A DNA stretch of 64,000 bases from Bacteroidetes bacterium HGW-Bacteroidetes-8 (lineage in GTDB: Bacteria; Bacteroidota; Bacteroidia; Bacteroidales; UBA932). Shown in pieces: positions 28,138 to 38,041 of the stretch; within the stretch, counting starts at the first letter, position 1, and each line of letters opens with the position of its first letter. Both the position numbers and the translations under genes were made by a program. A model generated the notes under the pieces. The model worked only from the letters and a program-made list of their open reading frames with translations. It did not search any database and was not told the DNA's origin. The DNA is taken from assembly GCA_002840895.1 (NCBI GenBank), contig PHCZ01000001.1, positions 186,001-250,000 of the forward strand. Direction: 5' to 3'.

Positions 28138-30069
28138 TTATTTTACCTCTTCAAAATCTACATCGGTAACCTCTTTGTCTCCTTGGCTGGCAGATGAGCC
28201 TGCGTTATTGCCTGCTCCTGCATCGGCTCCGGGATCTTGGCCGGGAGCTGCTCCGGCGCCGGATTGGGCGGCTTTGGCCATATCTTCCGATGCGGCGTGC
28301 CAGGCAGCGTTCATCTCTTCGGTTGCTTTGTCGATTGCAGCAATGTCCTGAGATTTGTGCGCCTCTTTCAAGTTTACAAGGGCTGCATCAATTGCAGATT
28401 TTTTATCCGGTGAGATCTTGTCGCCGTAGTCTTTAAGGTTCTTCTCACTCTGGAAGATCATAGAGTCTGCAGCGTTAATTTTGTCGATCTTCGCTCTCTC
28501 TGCTTTGTCTGTCTCTTCGTTTGCTTTCGCCTCATCGCGCATTCTGTTGATCTCTGCCTCGGTAAGCCCGCTGGATGCCTCAATTCTAATCTTCTGCTCT
28601 TTGCCTGTGCCCTTATCTTTGGCAGATACGTGTAGAATACCGTTTGCATCTATATCGAATGTAACCTCTATCTGAGGAATGCCTCTTTGGGCAGGAGCAA
28701 TTCCGTCTAGATGGAAACGACCTATTGTTTTGTTATCTTTTGCCATAGGTCTCTCTCCCTGAAGTACGTGAATCTCTACAGAGGGCTGATTGTCGCTTGC
28801 AGTACTGAAAACTTCTGATTTCCTGGTAGGAATTGTAGTGTTTGACTCGATCAGTTTTGTCATTACTCCACCCAGAGTCTCAATACCGAGTGATAGAGGG
28901 GTAACATCCAAAAGAAGGACATCTTTAACATCACCTGAGAGAACTCCACCCTGAATTGCAGCTCCAATTGCCACAACCTCGTCCGGGTTAACCCCTTTGC
29001 TTGGAGCCTTTCCAAAAAACTTCTCGACAATCTGTTGAATCGCCGGGATACGTGTTGAACCTCCCACCAGAATAACTTCGTCAATTTCTGAAGCCTTTAA
29101 GTTGGAGTCGCTCAGCGCTTTACGACAAGGCTCTATTGTTCTCTGAATAAGATCGTCACAAAGCTTTTCAAACAGAGATCTTGACAGTGTTTTAACCAGG
29201 TGTTTTGGAACTCCGTCAACAGGCATTATATACGGAAGGTTGATCTCGGTTGAGGTTTGGCTTGAGAGCTCAATCTTTGCCTTCTCTGCAGCCTCTTTAA
29301 GCCTTTGAAGAGCCATAGGGTCTTTTCTAAGGTCCAGTCCGCTGTTCTCAGATTTAAACTCATCTGCCAACCAGTCAATTATCTTTTGATCAAAGTCATC
29401 TCCACCCAAGTGTGTATCACCATTTGTAGATTTAACCTCGAATACGCCATCTCCAAGCTCCAGAATAGAGATATCAAATGTACCACCACCAAGGTCAAAA
29501 ACGGCAACCTTAATATCTTTATGCATTTTGTCAAGACCATAAGCAAGTGCTGCTGCTGTAGGTTCGTTGATTATCCTCTTCACCTTAAGACCTGCAATCT
29601 CACCAGCCTCTTTTGTGGCCTGTCTTTGAGAGTCGCTAAAATAAGCCGGAACAGTGATAACTGCTTCGGTGACTTCGTACCCAAGGTAGTCCTCGGCTGT
29701 CTTTTTCATCTTCTGAAGTATCATTGCAGATATCTCCTGCGGTGTATAGAGACGGCCGTCTATATTTACTCTGGCGGTGTTGTTCTCTCCCTTGTCCACT
29801 TTAAAAGGTACCCTTCCTCTCTCAAGTGCCACCTTATCGTAGCTCTCTCCCATAAATCTCTTGATAGAAGAGATGGTTCTTGTTGGATTGGTAATTGCCT
29901 GTCTTTTGGCAGGGTCGCCAATTTTTCGCTCTCCGTTATCGGCAAAAGCCACTACCGATGGGGTAGTTCTTTTCCCTTCACTGTTAATTATGACTACTGG
30001 TTCATTCCCCTCCATTACTGAAACACAAGAGTTTGTTGTCCCAAGGTCAATTCCTATAATTTTTCCCAT
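28138..30069 (-). CDS. dnaK: Chaperone protein DnaK (Hsp70)
   Basis: This ATP-dependent chaperone has the complete 643-residue layout. The nucleotide-binding domain starts [11 protein letters not shown] and includes [15 protein letters not shown] and [10 protein letters not shown]. The substrate-binding domain, a helical lid and a disordered Gly/Ala-rich tail ending [11 protein letters not shown] follow. It is transcribed away from panB. Its co-chaperones grpE and dnaJ lie together about 21 kb away, not in this operon. Confidence 0.98.
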   Translation of the reverse strand: MGKIIGIDLGTTNSCVSVMEGNEPVVIINSEGKRTTPSVVAFADNGERKIGDPAKRQAITNPTRTISSIKRFMGESYDKVALERGRVPFKVDKGENNTARVNIDGRLYTPQEISAMILQKMKKTAEDYLGYEVTEAVITVPAYFSDSQRQATKEAGEIAGLKVKRIINEPTAAALAYGLDKMHKDIKVAVFDLGGGTFDISILELGDGVFEVKSTNGDTHLGGDDFDQKIIDWLADEFKSENSGLDLRKDPMALQRLKEAAEKAKIELSSQTSTEINLPYIMPVDGVPKHLVKTLSRSLFEKLCDDLIQRTIEPCRKALSDSNLKASEIDEVILVGGSTRIPAIQQIVEKFFGKAPSKGVNPDEVVAIGAAIQGGVLSGDVKDVLLLDVTPLSLGIETLGGVMTKLIESNTTIPTRKSEVFSTASDNQPSVEIHVLQGERPMAKDNKTIGRFHLDGIAPAQRGIPQIEVTFDIDANGILHVSAKDKGTGKEQKIRIEASSGLTEAEINRMRDEAKANEETDKAERAKIDKINAADSMIFQSEKNLKDYGDKISPDKKSAIDAALVNLKEAHKSQDIAAIDKATEEMNAAWHAASEDMAKAAQSGAGAAPGQDPGADAGAGNNAGSSASQGDKEVTDVDFEEVK

Positions 30070-30190
30070 ACTGTTATATATATTAAATTATTTTTCGCTT
30101 TGTGAGTATAACTTCTAAGATTGTGCCACTAAATAATTACTGACAAGCTGTCATACATACCACTATTACCTTTTATATTGAATATTTATA

Positions 30191-30198
30191 TAGCTTTG
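30191..30198 (+). promoter_or_regulatory. -7 box for panB
   Basis: TAGCTTTG matches TAnnTTTG, 26 bases before the ATG at 30225. Its last base is the first base of the upstream GTG codon, which therefore cannot be the start. Confidence 0.6.
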
Positions 30199-30224
30199 TG
30201 ACGCTAATAAAAATTGATCTGAAT

Positions 30225-31040
30225 ATGTCAGTTGAGGGTAAAAACCGTATCATTACAACGCAGAGATTGCTTGAAATGAAGCAGAAGGGCGAGAAGATAG
30301 CGATGCTTACAGCGTATGACTATACATCTGCCAAGATTGTGGATGAGGCAGGGATAGATATAATTTTGGTAGGAGACTCCGCCGCAAATGTGATGGCAGG
30401 ACACGAAACCACACTTCCAATTACTTTGGATCAGATGATCTACCACGCACAGAGTGTAGTAAGGGCTGTAAAAAACCCGATGGTAGTTGTAGATATGCCG
30501 TTTGGGACTTATCAAGGTGACTCCAAGCACGCAGTATCAAGTGCTATTAGAATAATGAAGGAGTCTGAGGCAGATGCTCTTAAAGTGGAGGGTGGCTCCG
30601 AGATTCTGGAGTCTGTAAGGAGGATTCTTTCTACAGGAATTCCTGTTATGGGGCACCTTGGCCTTACACCACAATCAATTCATAAATTTGGAACCTACAG
30701 CGTTAGAGCAAAAGAGGAGGAGGAGGCAAATAAGCTCATTGAAGATGCTATTGCTCTTGAGGAGGCGGGGTGTTTTGCAATTGTTTTGGAAAAGATCCCT
30801 GCAGAGTTGGGTACCAAGGTCTCATCTTCTGTAAAGATCCCTATAATAGGAATTGGGGCCGGAAACGGTGTAGACGGACAGGTGCTGGTGATGCACGATA
30901 TGTTGGGTATTAACACTGAGTTCTCTCCCCGTTTTCTGAGACGTTACCACAATCTGCACGACGAGATGCTGGGAGCTTTTCGCAGATTTATAGATGATGT
31001 TAAAAGCGGAGATTTCCCGAATGAACAGGAGCAATATTAA
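30225..31040 (+). CDS. panB: 3-methyl-2-oxobutanoate hydroxymethyltransferase
   Basis: PanB makes ketopantoate from alpha-ketoisovalerate and 5,10-methylene-THF in pantothenate synthesis. The 271-residue protein has the family motifs [37 protein letters not shown] (metal-binding Asp), [10 protein letters not shown] and [10 protein letters not shown]. The ATG at 30225 is used because the GTG 27 bases upstream lies in the promoter. One base separates its stop from the pseudouridine synthase start. Confidence 0.96.
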   Translation: MSVEGKNRIITTQRLLEMKQKGEKIAMLTAYDYTSAKIVDEAGIDIILVGDSAANVMAGHETTLPITLDQMIYHAQSVVRAVKNPMVVVDMPFGTYQGDSKHAVSSAIRIMKESEADALKVEGGSEILESVRRILSTGIPVMGHLGLTPQSIHKFGTYSVRAKEEEEANKLIEDAIALEEAGCFAIVLEKIPAELGTKVSSSVKIPIIGIGAGNGVDGQVLVMHDMLGINTEFSPRFLRRYHNLHDEMLGAFRRFIDDVKSGDFPNEQEQY

Positions 31041-31041
31041 T

Positions 31042-31734
31042 ATGGCAGATTTAGAGATATTATATGAAGATAATCACCTGATTATAGTTAATAAAAGGGT
31101 GGGGGACATAGTTCAGGGCGACAAAACAGGAGATAAGCCACTCTCCGAAATTGTTGCAGCATATATTGCAGAACATAGCAAAAAACCGGGAGATGCCTTT
31201 ATAGGTGTACCTCACAGATTGGACCGTCCTGTTAGTGGAGTTGCAGTCTTTGCAAAGACCTCGAAGGGATTGGAGAGGATGAACGAGCTGTTCAGAAACG
31301 GAGAGGTAAAAAAGTTATATTGGGCAATTGTTGCAAAAGCACCGGAAAATCCCGAAGGGTTACTGACTCACTATCTGCTTAGAAACGAAAAACAGAACAG
31401 ATCTTATGCATACCCTAAACCCGGAAACGGAACTAAAGAGGCGAGACTTAAATACCGTGTTGCAGCCTCCAGCGACAACTACTATCTTCTTGAAATAGAG
31501 CTGCTCACCGGAAGACATCACCAAATAAGAAGTCAGTTATCTGCAATAGGCTCTCCAATCAAAGGAGACCTTAAATATGGAGCACCACGTTCAAATCCGG
31601 ATGGTGGTATATCTCTGCACGCCAGGAGTATAAGGTTTATCCACCCTGTCAAAAAAACGGAGATATTTATTGAGGCACAACCTCCAAAGGAGAGCATCTG
31701 GAATTTTTTCACAGAGGCAGTGACACCGAAGTAG
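31042..31734 (+). CDS. RluA-family RNA pseudouridine synthase
   Basis: The 230-residue protein has the RluA catalytic motif HRLDRPVSGV (Asp at about 60), ILYEDNHLIIVNK at the N-terminus and LLTGRHHQIRSQL near 155. It has no S4 domain. It isomerises uridines in rRNA or tRNA; the exact target cannot be read. The ATG at 31042 follows the panB stop by one base; an in-frame ATG inside panB is less likely. Confidence 0.88.
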   Translation: MADLEILYEDNHLIIVNKRVGDIVQGDKTGDKPLSEIVAAYIAEHSKKPGDAFIGVPHRLDRPVSGVAVFAKTSKGLERMNELFRNGEVKKLYWAIVAKAPENPEGLLTHYLLRNEKQNRSYAYPKPGNGTKEARLKYRVAASSDNYYLLEIELLTGRHHQIRSQLSAIGSPIKGDLKYGAPRSNPDGGISLHARSIRFIHPVKKTEIFIEAQPPKESIWNFFTEAVTPK

Positions 31735-31790
31735 TTGATATGCCTGTCTTGTCTAAGGACTCAAAAAATAACTATTGACTGAAAGCAGAT

Positions 31791-32330
31791 CTAAAGCCTG
31801 TAGGCAGACATATCTATGCCGGATTTTTCGGCCTCACGTATCTGAGTGGATGAGATATCAATTAGAGGTGCACTAAGTGCTTTGCAACCATATTTTTGAC
31901 ACAAAGCCTGAGCATCAAAACCACCTCTCGGGTAGACCCAAACTGTGTTTTCACTAAGCAGCTCTTCCCATTTATGCCACTTCTCGATAATGGCAAGATT
32001 GTCTGCCCCTATAACAAGAATAAAACTCCTCTCAGGTTCAAGCTCTTTAAACTTTCTTAGGGTATTTATTGTATAGAGAGGTGTCGGCAGAGAGAACTCA
32101 AAATCTGAGACTACCACCCGCTTTCCAAACCCCGCTTTCTTAATGGCCTCAGTAACATTGTTGAGCCTCTCTTTTGCGTTTAAAGCATATTCACTATCTT
32201 TTAGTGGATTTAATGGGCTGACTACCAGACGTAATTCATCTAAATCTGTATTATCCAGCAGGTATTTGCAGATAGTGATATGCCCGATATGAAGGGGGTT
32301 AAAAGAGCCGAAATAGAGTCCGGTGTTCAT
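31791..32330 (-). CDS. nadD: Nicotinate-nucleotide adenylyltransferase
   Basis: NadD converts nicotinate mononucleotide plus ATP to deamido-NAD. The 179-residue protein has the nucleotidyltransferase motifs GLYFGSFNPLHIGHITI near 4-20 and ISSTQIREA near 160. It follows gmk by one base, and upstream of gmk is a creatininase-family gene. It completes the NAD salvage route begun by pncA/pncB elsewhere in the window. Confidence 0.93.
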   Translation of the reverse strand: MNTGLYFGSFNPLHIGHITICKYLLDNTDLDELRLVVSPLNPLKDSEYALNAKERLNNVTEAIKKAGFGKRVVVSDFEFSLPTPLYTINTLRKFKELEPERSFILVIGADNLAIIEKWHKWEELLSENTVWVYPRGGFDAQALCQKYGCKALSAPLIDISSTQIREAEKSGIDMSAYRL

Positions 32331-32331
32331 T

Positions 32332-32913
32332 CTATTGATTATAAAAACTCTCTACAACCATCTCTGCCTCCTTAAGGCAACTCTCAAGATTGTCGTTGAT
32401 AAGTGTAAGATCAAATTCAGATGCATAGCCTATCTCCTCTGTAGCTTTTGAAACTCTTCTCTCAATGGACTCCTCTGTTTCTGTACCCCTGAGTCTTAAT
32501 CTCTCCCGCAGAGCCTCTACATTCGGAGGCATAATAAATATAGAGAGAGCTCTCTCCCCATATAGCTTTTTAAGATTTATTCCACCTTTGACATCAATAT
32601 CAAAAACCGCAATCTTTCCCTCAAAACAGATCCTCTCCACCTCACTGCGAAGTGTCCCATAGTAGAAGCCTTTGTAAACCTCCTGATACTCTATCAACTC
32701 TCCGTTTTTGATTCTATCCTGAAACTCAGCGGGGGTTAAAAAGTAGTACTCTCTTCCATTTTGCTCTTCACCCCTGGGAGCTCTTGATGTTGCAGAAATT
32801 GAGAAACCCAGATATGGGTAGGTTTTCATAAGATGTTGGACAATAGTGCTCTTTCCTGCACCGGAAGGGGCAGAGAAGATAAGAATCTTTTCACTCTGTT
32901 TACTCCTGCTCAT
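32332..32913 (-). CDS. gmk: Guanylate kinase
   Basis: Gmk phosphorylates GMP to GDP. The 193-residue protein has the P-loop FSAPSGAGKSTIV, the GMP-binding SRAPRGEEQNGREYYF near 43-58, and DIDVKGG near 100, at normal length. Its start overlaps the creatininase-family gene by 14 bases and its stop is one base from nadD, so the three form one operon. Confidence 0.96.
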   Translation of the reverse strand: MSRSKQSEKILIFSAPSGAGKSTIVQHLMKTYPYLGFSISATSRAPRGEEQNGREYYFLTPAEFQDRIKNGELIEYQEVYKGFYYGTLRSEVERICFEGKIAVFDIDVKGGINLKKLYGERALSIFIMPPNVEALRERLRLRGTETEESIERRVSKATEEIGYASEFDLTLINDNLESCLKEAEMVVESFYNQ

Positions 32914-33670
32914 AAAGATCCTCTTCCGATTTAACCTTTGAGAACTCTTTTATAAAATCTGCAAGCTTTTTGGTGCAGCACTCAAGAAACCTCTCACCCT
33001 TTTCGGGTGTTGATGCAGCCGGGTTACCAACTCCTGTATCTTCACTGATATACACCCATCTCCTTGGAGTCCATACCCACTTCTCCCGAAACCCGCGAAT
33101 TTTCAATTGACGCTCTCTCCCCTCACCTGCAACATTCAAAGGTGAGACCAGAGAAGGAGCTATTGACTGCATACAAGAGGTCTCAAGCTCTCCTGCGTGG
33201 TCTCCGGGCTGTTCAAAAAAGTCGTTCTCGTTGCAGATTTTCCACCAGTTAACCGAACACATAATAATATCCGGATACTCAAGAGAGAGCTCCCGGATTA
33301 TCGGCTGAAATGCATTTCCTCCGTGCCCGTTAACTATTATGAGTTTGTCTATGTTGTGTGACTCCAATACAAAAAGGATATCGCTCAATATGGACATCTG
33401 AGTAGAGGGGTTGATGTTCATACATAGCTTAACCTCTATCTGGCCTGAGTTTACTCCATAAGCTATCGAAGGGAGAACTATAGCTCCGGCGCCACTTTTG
33501 TTGGCCAGCTCTGCTGCATTTGAAGCTACTCTCTCTGAGAGAATTGTGTCTGTCCCGTATGGCAGGTGGTAGTTGTGAGCCTCTGTTGCTCCCCAGGGAA
33601 GCAGTGCCACTTTTATTTTGGCCTTCTCAATCTCTTTCCAGGTACTCTCTTGAAGCAGGTGTGATTTCAT
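32900..33670 (-). CDS. Creatininase-family amidohydrolase
   Basis: The 256-residue protein has the metal-binding motifs of the creatininase/MftE-type family: PWGATEAHNYHLPYGTD near 26-42, NGHGGNAFQP near 114, and a later Glu in GDHAGELETS. Members hydrolyse cyclic amides or related bonds in varied pathways; the substrate here is unknown. It is first in an operon with gmk and nadD, a place often held in this phylum by the YicC gene. Confidence 0.82.
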   Translation of the reverse strand: MKSHLLQESTWKEIEKAKIKVALLPWGATEAHNYHLPYGTDTILSERVASNAAELANKSGAGAIVLPSIAYGVNSGQIEVKLCMNINPSTQMSILSDILFVLESHNIDKLIIVNGHGGNAFQPIIRELSLEYPDIIMCSVNWWKICNENDFFEQPGDHAGELETSCMQSIAPSLVSPLNVAGEGRERQLKIRGFREKWVWTPRRWVYISEDTGVGNPAASTPEKGERFLECCTKKLADFIKEFSKVKSEEDLYEQE

Positions 33671-33686
33671 AGCTGTGCAATTTGTA

Positions 33687-33694
33687 CAAAGTTA
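33687..33694 (-). promoter_or_regulatory. -7 box for the creatininase-gmk-nadD operon
   Basis: On the minus strand this reads TAACTTTG (TAnnTTTG), 16 bases upstream of the ATG at 33670. Confidence 0.5.
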
Positions 33695-33718
33695 TCCTTT
33701 TTTGTTAAAATTTGTTGC

Positions 33719-33726
33719 TATTTTTG
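33719..33726 (+). promoter_or_regulatory. -7 box, possible distal promoter for the aldolase gene
   Basis: TATTTTTG followed by CAGTCC matches the -7 box context also seen before rplS and grpE. It lies 145 bases before the aldolase ATG, implying a leader of about 140 bases. A weaker box, TATCTTTA, lies at 33798-33805. Confidence 0.45.
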
Positions 33727-33871
33727 CAGTCCGATGCATTACTGCACGATTTTTGACTGATTAAAATTTGTTCTTCTAACAGAGTAGATTTTTTTAATTA
33801 TCTTTATTACAGATAATTAGTTTTTAATATTTAATAGTAGATTAGAATAAACTATTTAAACATAATTGATT

Positions 33872-34834
33872 ATGATTTCATACAAAGAGTTGGGCCTCGT
33901 TAACTCAAAAGAGTTGTTTGCAAAGGCTGTCAAGGGTGGATATGCTATTCCGGCTTTCAATTTCAACAACCTCGAGCAGATGCAGGCTATTGTTGCTGCC
34001 TGTGTTGAGACTAAGTCTCCGGTTATTATGCAGGTTTCAAGCGGAGCAAGAAAATATGCAAATCAGACGCTTCTTCGCTATCTTGCTCAGGGTGCTGTTG
34101 AGTACGCCAAAGAGCTTGGTGCAGAGATTCCTATTGTTCTTCACCTGGACCACGGAGACACTTTTGAACTATGCAAATCCTGCATAGATATGGGTTTCTC
34201 ATCTGTAATGATAGATGGTTCTCACCACAGTTTCGATAAAAACATAGAGCTTACCAAACAGGTTGTTGAGTATGCGCACGCACACGGAGTGACTGTCGAG
34301 GGAGAGCTTGGAGTTCTAGCAGGAGTTGAAGACGAAGTATCTGCAGAGCACCACACATACACACAACCGGAAGAGGTTGAAGAGTTTGTTAAACGTACAG
34401 GGGTAGACTCACTGGCAATCTCAATCGGAACGTCTCACGGTGCTTTCAAGTTCAAACCGGGTCAGAATCCGGAGATAAGACTTGATATTCTTCAGGAGAT
34501 AGAGAAACGGATACCGGGTTTCCCTATTGTTCTTCACGGAGCTTCCAGTGTTCCTCAGGAGATAGTTGAGCAGATCAACAAATATGGTGGTAAACTTAAT
34601 GATTCGATAGGTATTCCGGAAGATCAGCTTCGTAAAGCAGCTGCAAGTGCTGTTTGTAAAATTAATATAGATTCTGACGGAAGGTTGGCTATGACAGCTG
34701 CAATAAGAAAGGTATTTGCAGAGTCACCCGAAGAGTTTGACCCTCGTAAATATCTTGGGCCTGCGCGTGAATCTCTTAAGCAGCTATATAAACATAAAAT
34801 ATTAAATGTACTGGGGTCGAACGACAAGATGTAA
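33872..34834 (+). CDS. fba: Class II fructose-bisphosphate aldolase
   Basis: The 320-residue protein is a zinc-dependent aldolase of glycolysis/gluconeogenesis. Motifs visible are PAFNFNNLEQMQAI near 27-40, VLHLDHGDTFELCKSCI near 90 (metal His and catalytic Asp), VEGELGVLAGVEDEV near 145, the metal-binding SIGTSHGAFKF near 190 and VLHGASSVP near 230. The ATG at 33872 is preferred over the TTG two codons upstream. Its stop abuts the stop of the convergent photolyase, and its likely terminator lies inside that gene. Confidence 0.95.
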   Translation: MISYKELGLVNSKELFAKAVKGGYAIPAFNFNNLEQMQAIVAACVETKSPVIMQVSSGARKYANQTLLRYLAQGAVEYAKELGAEIPIVLHLDHGDTFELCKSCIDMGFSSVMIDGSHHSFDKNIELTKQVVEYAHAHGVTVEGELGVLAGVEDEVSAEHHTYTQPEEVEEFVKRTGVDSLAISIGTSHGAFKFKPGQNPEIRLDILQEIEKRIPGFPIVLHGASSVPQEIVEQINKYGGKLNDSIGIPEDQLRKAAASAVCKINIDSDGRLAMTAAIRKVFAESPEEFDPRKYLGPARESLKQLYKHKILNVLGSNDKM

Positions 34835-36307
34835 CTATCGTTCCATTAGTCCATTTTTGTAGACCATTAAAGCCCGTTCGCGGGCTTTTTTGTGTTCTAT
34901 AACCGGCTCGGGATAAATAGTGCTGCCATCTGTACCCGAATTCAACTCCGGAACCCATTTTTGAATATAGAGCATATTCGGGTCAAATTTTTTTGTCTGC
35001 TCCCAAGGGTTAAATATCCTGAAATAGGGGGCAGCATCACATCCGCAACCGGCAGCCCACTGCCAGTTCCCGTTATTTGAGGAGAGGTCGTAGTCCAGGA
35101 GTTTCTGAGCAAAGTATGCCTCACCCACTCTCCAGTCAATAAGCAGATGTTTGATCAGAAAAGAGGCTGTTATCATTCTAACTCTGTTGTGCATAAGTCC
35201 GGTTTGGTTTAACTCCCTCATCCCGGCATCCACAATAGGGTAACCTGTAGTTCCATTGCACCACCTCTGCAACTCTGTTTCATCGTTTCTCCATTGAATG
35301 AACCGGTACTTTCTTTTAAATGGATCATCTGTAACATATGGGAAGTGAAATAGGATCATCTTGAAAAACTCTCTCCAAATCAACTCATTAAGCCACACTT
35401 TGTTTGCTATTAAAGCCTTTGAGACTAACTCTCTGATGCTCACAGTACCAAACCGCAGATGTGTACTTAGCAATGAGGTCCCTTTTAAAGATGGGATATC
35501 ACGGGTAAGGTGGTATGAGGAGATAATCTCACTATTTAATAGTTGTTGTGCATAACCATTTGGAGAATCACCTCTCTTCCAAGGAAGCACGACACCGGAT
35601 AACTCTAGGTCACTTATTTTAAACCCGATCTGTTCCAGTGATGGTATCCCAATTTCAAGTTCAGCGGAGCTAACAACTGCCCGCCAATCTAATTTATTAT
35701 CACTATTGATCTGGTTTTTTAAATTATTAACCGGATTAAAATTATTGACATAATTTTGAGAGGGGTAAGTTTTTAAAGCCTCATCTCTATTTTCGGTAAG
35801 CTTATCTGCCCACCGTTTTGAATATGGGGTAAAGACAGTATATGGAGAGCCGTCGGACTTTAATATATCTCTTTTATCAAAAATCACCTGATCTTTCACC
35901 CTCACCAATTTTGCCCCAGAATGTTTGAGGATTGTTTCAACTAAATTATCTCTATCAATTGCATAAGGTTCGTAATCTTCATTGCAGTACACTGTTACAA
36001 TAGAAAAGAGAGAGAGAAGTCTCTTAAAAACCTCAACGGGTGATGAGTGTGATGTAATAATTGAGGAGCCTTTACCAGAGAGAGTCTGTTGAATTGCAGA
36101 TAGCGCTCTGTGAATAAAGTCAACTCTTTTATCACTTGTTAAACCATCTGCTTCAGTTTGTGAACGGAGCTCATCCAGAATTGTTGTGTCAAAAATAAAT
36201 AGGGGCACAACCGGGAATCCGCTGCATAACGCACTGAATAGAGCTGCATTATCGTTGAGCCTTAAATCTCTTCTAAACCAGTGTACTACTATTTTTTGTT
36301 TTTCCAT
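34835..36307 (-). CDS. phr: Deoxyribodipyrimidine photolyase
   Basis: This flavoprotein repairs pyrimidine dimers in DNA with blue light. The 490-residue protein has the N-terminal antenna domain (HWFRRDLRLNDNAAL). The FAD domain carries WREFFKMILFHFP, MHNRVRMITASFL, and the conserved tail DYDLSSNNGNWQWAAGCGCD. The frame extends 32 codons upstream, but the family normally begins at this Met. A -7-like TAAATTTG lies only 4 bases before the ATG. The last codons contain a terminator for the opposite strand. Confidence 0.93.
   Translation of the reverse strand: MEKQKIVVHWFRRDLRLNDNAALFSALCSGFPVVPLFIFDTTILDELRSQTEADGLTSDKRVDFIHRALSAIQQTLSGKGSSIITSHSSPVEVFKRLLSLFSIVTVYCNEDYEPYAIDRDNLVETILKHSGAKLVRVKDQVIFDKRDILKSDGSPYTVFTPYSKRWADKLTENRDEALKTYPSQNYVNNFNPVNNLKNQINSDNKLDWRAVVSSAELEIGIPSLEQIGFKISDLELSGVVLPWKRGDSPNGYAQQLLNSEIISSYHLTRDIPSLKGTSLLSTHLRFGTVSIRELVSKALIANKVWLNELIWREFFKMILFHFPYVTDDPFKRKYRFIQWRNDETELQRWCNGTTGYPIVDAGMRELNQTGLMHNRVRMITASFLIKHLLIDWRVGEAYFAQKLLDYDLSSNNGNWQWAAGCGCDAAPYFRIFNPWEQTKKFDPNMLYIQKWVPELNSGTDGSTIYPEPVIEHKKARERALMVYKNGLMER
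34869..34891 (+). terminator. Rho-independent terminator for the aldolase gene, inside photolyase coding sequence
   Basis: AAAGCCCG-TTCG-CGGGCTTT is a perfect 8-bp stem (34869-34876 with 34881-34888) closed by a TTCG tetraloop and followed by T to 34891. It lies 35 bases past the aldolase stop and within the 3' codons of the convergent photolyase gene. Confidence 0.8.
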
Positions 36308-36421
36308 AAACAAATTTAGCCATTTTTTTGCTCTTTCATAAAATGGTTTTTTTACCTTTATGGAGATAGAAGAATTTTTATCCCTAAAGATATTTTGTAG
36401 CATTTAAACAGACAATACATT

Positions 36422-38041
36422 ATGAGCAATTACGGAACTTTTAAGAGAAAAGGTGCAAATTTAGTTTGGCTGTTTGCGGCATCTGTGGGATGTAACCCTC
36501 TCTTTGCACAAAACAGCAATCCTCAAAATGATAACCAGTCTGTTAAGGGAGAGGCAAAGGCACTCAATATAGTATACATAATGTCGGACGACCACTCTTA
36601 TCAGACAATAAGTTGTTACGATAACCGGTTTATACAAACCCCTCATATAGATGGTATAGCAGCAAACGGAGTAAGGTTTACCAACAGCTTTGTTGCCAAC
36701 TCAATATCTGGACCCAGCAGAGCCTGTATGTTAACCGGTAAGTTCTCTCATAAAAACGGAATGACAACAAATGCAACCCGTTTTGACAGCACCCAGGTTA
36801 CTTTTCCAAAGCTATTACAAAATGCGGGTTATCAAACTGCTATATTTGGAAAGTGGCATCTTAAAAGCGAACCGTCGGGGTTTGATAAATGGGAGATACT
36901 GGTAGGGCAAGGTCAATATTACGACCCAATCTTTATCACTCCCACGGGTAGGGTTACCCACAAAGGTTACAGCACAACTGTTATAACCGACCTTACCCTT
37001 GATTGGATGGAGAATGAGCGAGATAGAGAGAGGCCATTTTGTCTGGTGATTCACCATAAAGCACCACACCGTAACTGGATGCCGGATACCGGTGAGATAG
37101 ATCTTTTCGAAGATGTAACCTTTCCTCTCCCGGATACCTTTTACGATGACTATAAAGGTCGTCCGGCAGCAGCTGCTCAGCAGATGAGTATAGCAGGAGA
37201 TGAGATGGATTTCGCTTTCGATCTTAAGTTAGACTCGCAGGATATTCAAACTCGCCTTAAAGAGAATCTTACCTTCGCACTTAAAAGGTTAGATTCAACG
37301 CAAAGGTTTGCTTGGAACAGAGTATACGACTCTGTGCTTAAAGATTTTAAGATGAGAAACCTAAAAGGGAGGGAGCTTGCGCAGTGGAAATATCAGCGAT
37401 ATATGAAGGATTATCTAAAATGTATAAGATCTGTAGACGACAATATCGGTAGGGTTATGGAGTATCTGAAAGAGAATAATCTTCTCGAAAACACGATAGT
37501 GATCTACACATCGGACCAAGGCTTCTATATGGGTGAGCACGGCTGGTTTGATAAGAGGTTTATGTACGAAGAGTCTCTGAGAACACCTTTGGTAGTTCAA
37601 CTTCCAAAGGGAAGGGGAGATTTTTCAAAGAGAGGAGATGTAGATCTGTTTGTGCAGAACATAGATTATGCACCTACAATTCTGGAGCTTGCCGGTGTAG
37701 AGGTGCCCGGGGATATTCAGGGAGAGTCATTTGTTCCCCTTTTAAGAGGAGAAAAACCAAAAAATTGGAGAAAATCTATCTATTATCACTATTTTGAATA
37801 TCCTGCTGAGCATTCGGTGAGACGCCACTACGGAGTAAGAGACAGCAGATTTAAACTGATAAAGTTTTACGGTCACGATATTGAAGCCTGGGAGCTGTAC
37901 GACCTTGAGAGAGACCCTAAAGAGCTCAATAATATTTTTGGTCATCCCGAATATAAAAATATAACAAAAAGTCTCTTAAGAGAACTTAAGAGACTTATGA
38001 AAAAGTACGAAGATTCAGAAGAGACTACTACTGTTAAGTAA
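36422..38041 (+). CDS. Sulfatase, serine-type
   Basis: The 539-residue exported protein has a signal peptide (about 1-30, ending PLFAQ) and an N-terminal metal-binding IVYIMSDDHSYQT. The formylglycine motif S96-G-P-S-R has Ser rather than Cys at the modified position, followed by ACMLTGKFSHKNG. Ser-type sulfatases need an anaerobic sulfatase-maturating enzyme, which is not in this window. It is probably periplasmic and removes sulfate from a glycan; substrate unknown. No SusC/SusD pair is adjacent. Its 3' end overlaps the convergent DsrE-like gene by 8 bases. Confidence 0.9.
   Translation: MSNYGTFKRKGANLVWLFAASVGCNPLFAQNSNPQNDNQSVKGEAKALNIVYIMSDDHSYQTISCYDNRFIQTPHIDGIAANGVRFTNSFVANSISGPSRACMLTGKFSHKNGMTTNATRFDSTQVTFPKLLQNAGYQTAIFGKWHLKSEPSGFDKWEILVGQGQYYDPIFITPTGRVTHKGYSTTVITDLTLDWMENERDRERPFCLVIHHKAPHRNWMPDTGEIDLFEDVTFPLPDTFYDDYKGRPAAAAQQMSIAGDEMDFAFDLKLDSQDIQTRLKENLTFALKRLDSTQRFAWNRVYDSVLKDFKMRNLKGRELAQWKYQRYMKDYLKCIRSVDDNIGRVMEYLKENNLLENTIVIYTSDQGFYMGEHGWFDKRFMYEESLRTPLVVQLPKGRGDFSKRGDVDLFVQNIDYAPTILELAGVEVPGDIQGESFVPLLRGEKPKNWRKSIYYHYFEYPAEHSVRRHYGVRDSRFKLIKFYGHDIEAWELYDLERDPKELNNIFGHPEYKNITKSLLRELKRLMKKYEDSEETTTVK

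Noticed and set aside
29305-30021. 238-codon frame antisense to dnaK
   Set aside because: A shadow of the dnaK coding sequence; the product is Cys/Leu-rich with no family pattern.
30198-30224. GTG start for panB giving nine extra residues
   Set aside because: The GTG overlaps the -7 box TAGCTTTG, so transcription should begin downstream of it.
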